This document shows, in pieces, positions 6,205 to 7,899 of a stretch of DNA of 7,899 bases; position 1 is the first letter of the stretch; each line of letters begins with the position of its first letter. The notes beneath the pieces are model-generated. The model ran no database searches and had not been told where the DNA came from. It saw only the letters and a program-made list of their open reading frames with translations. A program made the position numbers and the translations under genes. Source of the DNA: Candidatus Acidiferrales bacterium (GTDB lineage Bacteria; Acidobacteriota; Terriglobia; Acidiferrales; UBA7541); contig CATPAM010000358.1 in assembly GCA_955651735.1 (NCBI GenBank), positions 1 to 7,899 of the forward strand. Reading direction: 5' to 3'.

Positions 6205-6232
6205 AGTATAGCACTCTGGATTTAAATTTCCA
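6205..6232 (-). promoter_or_regulatory. Sigma-70-type promoter for the small membrane protein gene
   Basis: On the minus strand, TGGAAA (6227-6232, 4 of 6 to TTGACA), a 16-base spacer and TATACT (6205-6210, 5 of 6 to TATAAT) form a plausible promoter with an added extended -10 TG at 6212-6213. The spacer includes the AT-rich palindrome AAATTT. The predicted leader is about 75-80 bases. Confidence 0.6.
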
Positions 6233-6243
6233 CTGCTTAGCAT

Positions 6244-6266
6244 CCAAGGAACAGATAGGGCCTTGG
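6244..6266. repeat. Inverted repeat between peptidase gene end and next promoter
   Basis: CCAAGG (6244-6249) and CCTTGG (6261-6266) are perfect 6-bp arms around an 11-base loop. It lies just upstream of the -35 of the minus-strand small-protein promoter and about 70 bases past the stop of the peptidase gene. It could be an operator or a terminator stem; it lacks a T-run on both strands. Confidence 0.35.
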
Positions 6267-6337
6267 GGCACCGCCGAGCGTGACATACGCGCCAGTGGCC
6301 CCCGCGGCCAACTCCTTGTGGCTACTGGGCGATCTAG

Positions 6338-7471
6338 CTATAAAGCCGAGACCATGTGGGCTATGGCGTCGTCGAAGGTGGCACGGCCTTCAAGATAGGG
6401 CTGCCAGTAGCGGGTGAGCAGCGTCAGGTAGTTTTCCCATCCGCGCTGGTATAGCCCCTCGCGCTTGGCGTAGGGAGTGTAATCGCCGTCTTCCGAACTG
6501 TGCTTGCCACCTTGCGACGCATCGCTTCCCCCTGACCCGCTCGGGACCATGCGGTCGCTTGCTGCGTCGCCCTCCGTGTCCATCACCGGCTTGATCACCT
6601 CACCCGTGGTATAAAAAATCAGCGCGTGCCACAGGTCTCGCGGGATCGGTTTGTCGCGTTGGCGGCACTCTCGCGCGATAGCTTGCTCCACCGGCGTGGC
6701 GATTCCGTGCGACGCTTCATGGAAGAGCACCTCCAGCGCCGCCGCGCCCTGATTGCGCGCATCCGTGCCGGCAATGGTGACGCGCAGCGGGTCGAGCGTG
6801 GTATAGGCTCCGGCGGCATTGGCGACGGCGCTTACATCCACGCGAATTTTTTCGTTTGGCCATTGCGTTTGGTAAATCTCCGCGAGCCGGTGCGACAATC
6901 CGACGCCCTGCTCGCGCACCAGCGGAGCCACGCGCTTGATCCATGCGCGGTTAGCTCGGTCATCGGCGAGCCAGTGGTGGGCCCGGTAGACCGGCGCGGC
7001 GCCTTCCAGAATTTGCGTCAACTTCCCCGGCAACCCGGCGTCGCAGGTTCGTTTTTTCGCGCCGGACAGTTCATCGCAAGTCTCAAAATCGCCGAGCTGG
7101 TTCTTCAGCAGCACGAGTTCCGTGCTGAACAGCAAATCCTTGTCGGCGTAATTCGCCGCATAGTAGGAGACCGCGTCATCCCAAGCCCGCTGCTCGGGGC
7201 CGGTGAGTGCGGGCTTTGCACCCGGCGCGACTTGCAAGACGGGTTTGGCTGACTTTCCGGACTTTGCGCTCCCGGCGGGAGCCGCGCTACGCTGCTGCCG
7301 CGCTGCTTCATACAGCCGGTGATGGAGATTGATCCAGAAACCGCTGTGCAGTTCGAAGACGGGAAGGGGTCCGTAGACCGAGTCAATTTGCGGAGCGGCT
7401 GCAAGCGCGGTCGCAAATAGCAGCGCTACGACAACCATAAGTACAGGCACGCGTAGAGGAGTGCATCGCAT
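6338..7471 (-). CDS. Exported protein with HExxH zinc-metallopeptidase motif
   Basis: 377-residue protein with a classical signal peptide (MRCTPLRVPVLMVVVALL, cleavage near ALAAA-P27). The key motif is VLFHEASHGIATP (248-260), whose HEASH (251-255) is the zinc-binding and catalytic signature of zincin metallopeptidases. Some 35 residues on, LWHALIFYTTGEVIK (280-294) offers E291 as a gluzincin-type third ligand. An Ala/Lys/Ser-rich linker (62-88) follows the N-terminal region, and a Gly/Ser-rich loop lies at 311-325. C132 and C143 could form a disulphide. The ATG at 7471 is chosen because it begins the signal peptide; the longer frame to 7630 would overlap the PilZ gene. Its ribosome site is weak. 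The gene follows PilZ on the same strand after 70 bases, so co-transcription is possible. Substrate unknown; it may act on periplasmic or cell-wall proteins. Calling it a peptidase rests mainly on the motif. Confidence 0.75.
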   Translation of the reverse strand: MRCTPLRVPVLMVVVALLFATALAAAPQIDSVYGPLPVFELHSGFWINLHHRLYEAARQQRSAAPAGSAKSGKSAKPVLQVAPGAKPALTGPEQRAWDDAVSYYAANYADKDLLFSTELVLLKNQLGDFETCDELSGAKKRTCDAGLPGKLTQILEGAAPVYRAHHWLADDRANRAWIKRVAPLVREQGVGLSHRLAEIYQTQWPNEKIRVDVSAVANAAGAYTTLDPLRVTIAGTDARNQGAAALEVLFHEASHGIATPVEQAIARECRQRDKPIPRDLWHALIFYTTGEVIKPVMDTEGDAASDRMVPSGSGGSDASQGGKHSSEDGDYTPYAKREGLYQRGWENYLTLLTRYWQPYLEGRATFDDAIAHMVSAL

Positions 7472-7541
7472 GGTGAAGTGCCAGATGGTAGCGCCAACCG
7501 TGCCCGCGCACAAATGAGGATTAGGACTCTGGCGCCGCGCC

Positions 7542-7865
7542 TTACCGGCTAGTCTTGGCGGCGGCTGCCAGCCAGCGATCGAGAAGCTCTTGTTGGTTCG
7601 CGGGCAGATTCTCCGCGAACGCCACGCCAATGCCCAGGCCCGGGCTGATGTACATTACCGTTGCCACCGATTCGAACATCTCTTTTTGATTGTGCAGGTG
7701 TACGTGGATTTGCGTCTCTCGCGGAAGCGGACTGAGCATGTCGACATAACAGCCAGTGCGGCTCACGTCCGAAGTCCGCGCGGTAAATTCTGTGGAGCTG
7801 AGCTGGTCCGTGACTTCCGCCAGAGGAACCAGCGGATAGCGGGGCGCAACACGGCGGTCAGTCAT
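7542..7865 (-). CDS. Single-domain PilZ protein, predicted c-di-GMP receptor
   Basis: 107-residue cytoplasmic protein consisting of one PilZ domain. Both nucleotide-binding motifs are intact: the RRVAPR form of RxxxR at residues 4-9 and D33-x-S35-x-x-G38 (DVSRTG). The later strands IHVHLHN, VATVMYISPGLGIGVAFAEN and the closing helix QQELLDRWLAA follow the usual PilZ order. Such proteins bind cyclic di-GMP and relay it to motility, polysaccharide or transcription machinery through partners; the partner cannot be read from here. The ATG at 7865 is the first in frame and begins just before the RxxxR motif. AAGGAG occurs upstream but 20 bases away, too far for a normal ribosome site, and GACGGG directly precedes the ATG. 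The gene seems complete and is followed by the exported HExxH protein on the same strand. Confidence 0.88.
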   Translation of the reverse strand: MTDRRVAPRYPLVPLAEVTDQLSSTEFTARTSDVSRTGCYVDMLSPLPRETQIHVHLHNQKEMFESVATVMYISPGLGIGVAFAENLPANQQELLDRWLAAAAKTSR

Positions 7866-7899
7866 CCCGTCAGGTATTCTCGAATCTCCTTGTGCCCCG

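Noticed and set aside
6280..6330. CCAGT/ACTGG inverted repeat after the peptidase gene as an intrinsic terminator
   Set aside because: The stem is interrupted by a mismatch, the loop is long, and no T-run follows on the minus strand.
7736..7772. Imperfect CAGCC-AGTGC-GGCT palindrome as another copy of the 2372-2393 repeat
   Set aside because: It shares only the CAGCC core, has a different loop, and is explained by PilZ coding sequence (SRTGCYVDML).
7887..7892. AAGGAG upstream of the PilZ gene as its ribosome site
   Set aside because: It is about 20 bases from the ATG and no in-frame ATG, GTG or TTG start lies at a suitable distance.

Overview
The window is GC-rich bacterial chromosomal DNA. 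The gene content (a multidomain secreted PIG-L/LmbE protein with a C-terminal ThuA-like region, a secreted NTF2-fold protein, a PilZ protein, an ethylene-receptor-type membrane domain and a two-helix membrane protein with an HEDDQ motif) most resembles a soil Acidobacteriota genome. This placement is judged from family resemblance, not from a search. No rRNA, tRNA, CRISPR array, insertion sequence, integrase or phage gene was seen.

Layout: (1) 48-539, minus strand: a short membrane protein that is essentially only the ethylene-binding domain of plant and cyanobacterial ETR1-type receptors, with all ligand and copper residues but no kinase. (2) 540-923: a divergent non-coding region. (3) 924-5036, plus strand: an APC-family amino-acid permease joined by an ATGA overlap to a secreted PIG-L deacetylase. 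The deacetylase is split into two frames by a one-base shift near 3253; merged, it would be about 905 residues. (4) 5173-5808, plus strand: a secreted NTF2-like (SnoaL/DUF4440-type) protein. (5) 5837-6121, minus strand: a small two-helix membrane protein with its own promoter and a structured leader. (6) 6338-7471, minus strand: an exported protein with an HExxH metallopeptidase motif. (7) 7542-7865, minus strand: a single-domain PilZ c-di-GMP receptor, probably co-transcribed ahead of the peptidase.

Only permease-deacetylase and, more weakly, PilZ-peptidase look like transcription units. The rest seem to be independent genes. Most products act in the envelope: three carry export signals and three are membrane proteins. 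Two observations deserve most attention. One is the kinase-less ethylene-receptor-like sensor. The other is the frame break in the deacetylase, where removing one C from a C4 run restores a continuous protein. A smaller one is a shared TGCTAT(A/T)CT extended -10 element upstream of three genes. I did not find evidence of a clearly new multi-gene system.
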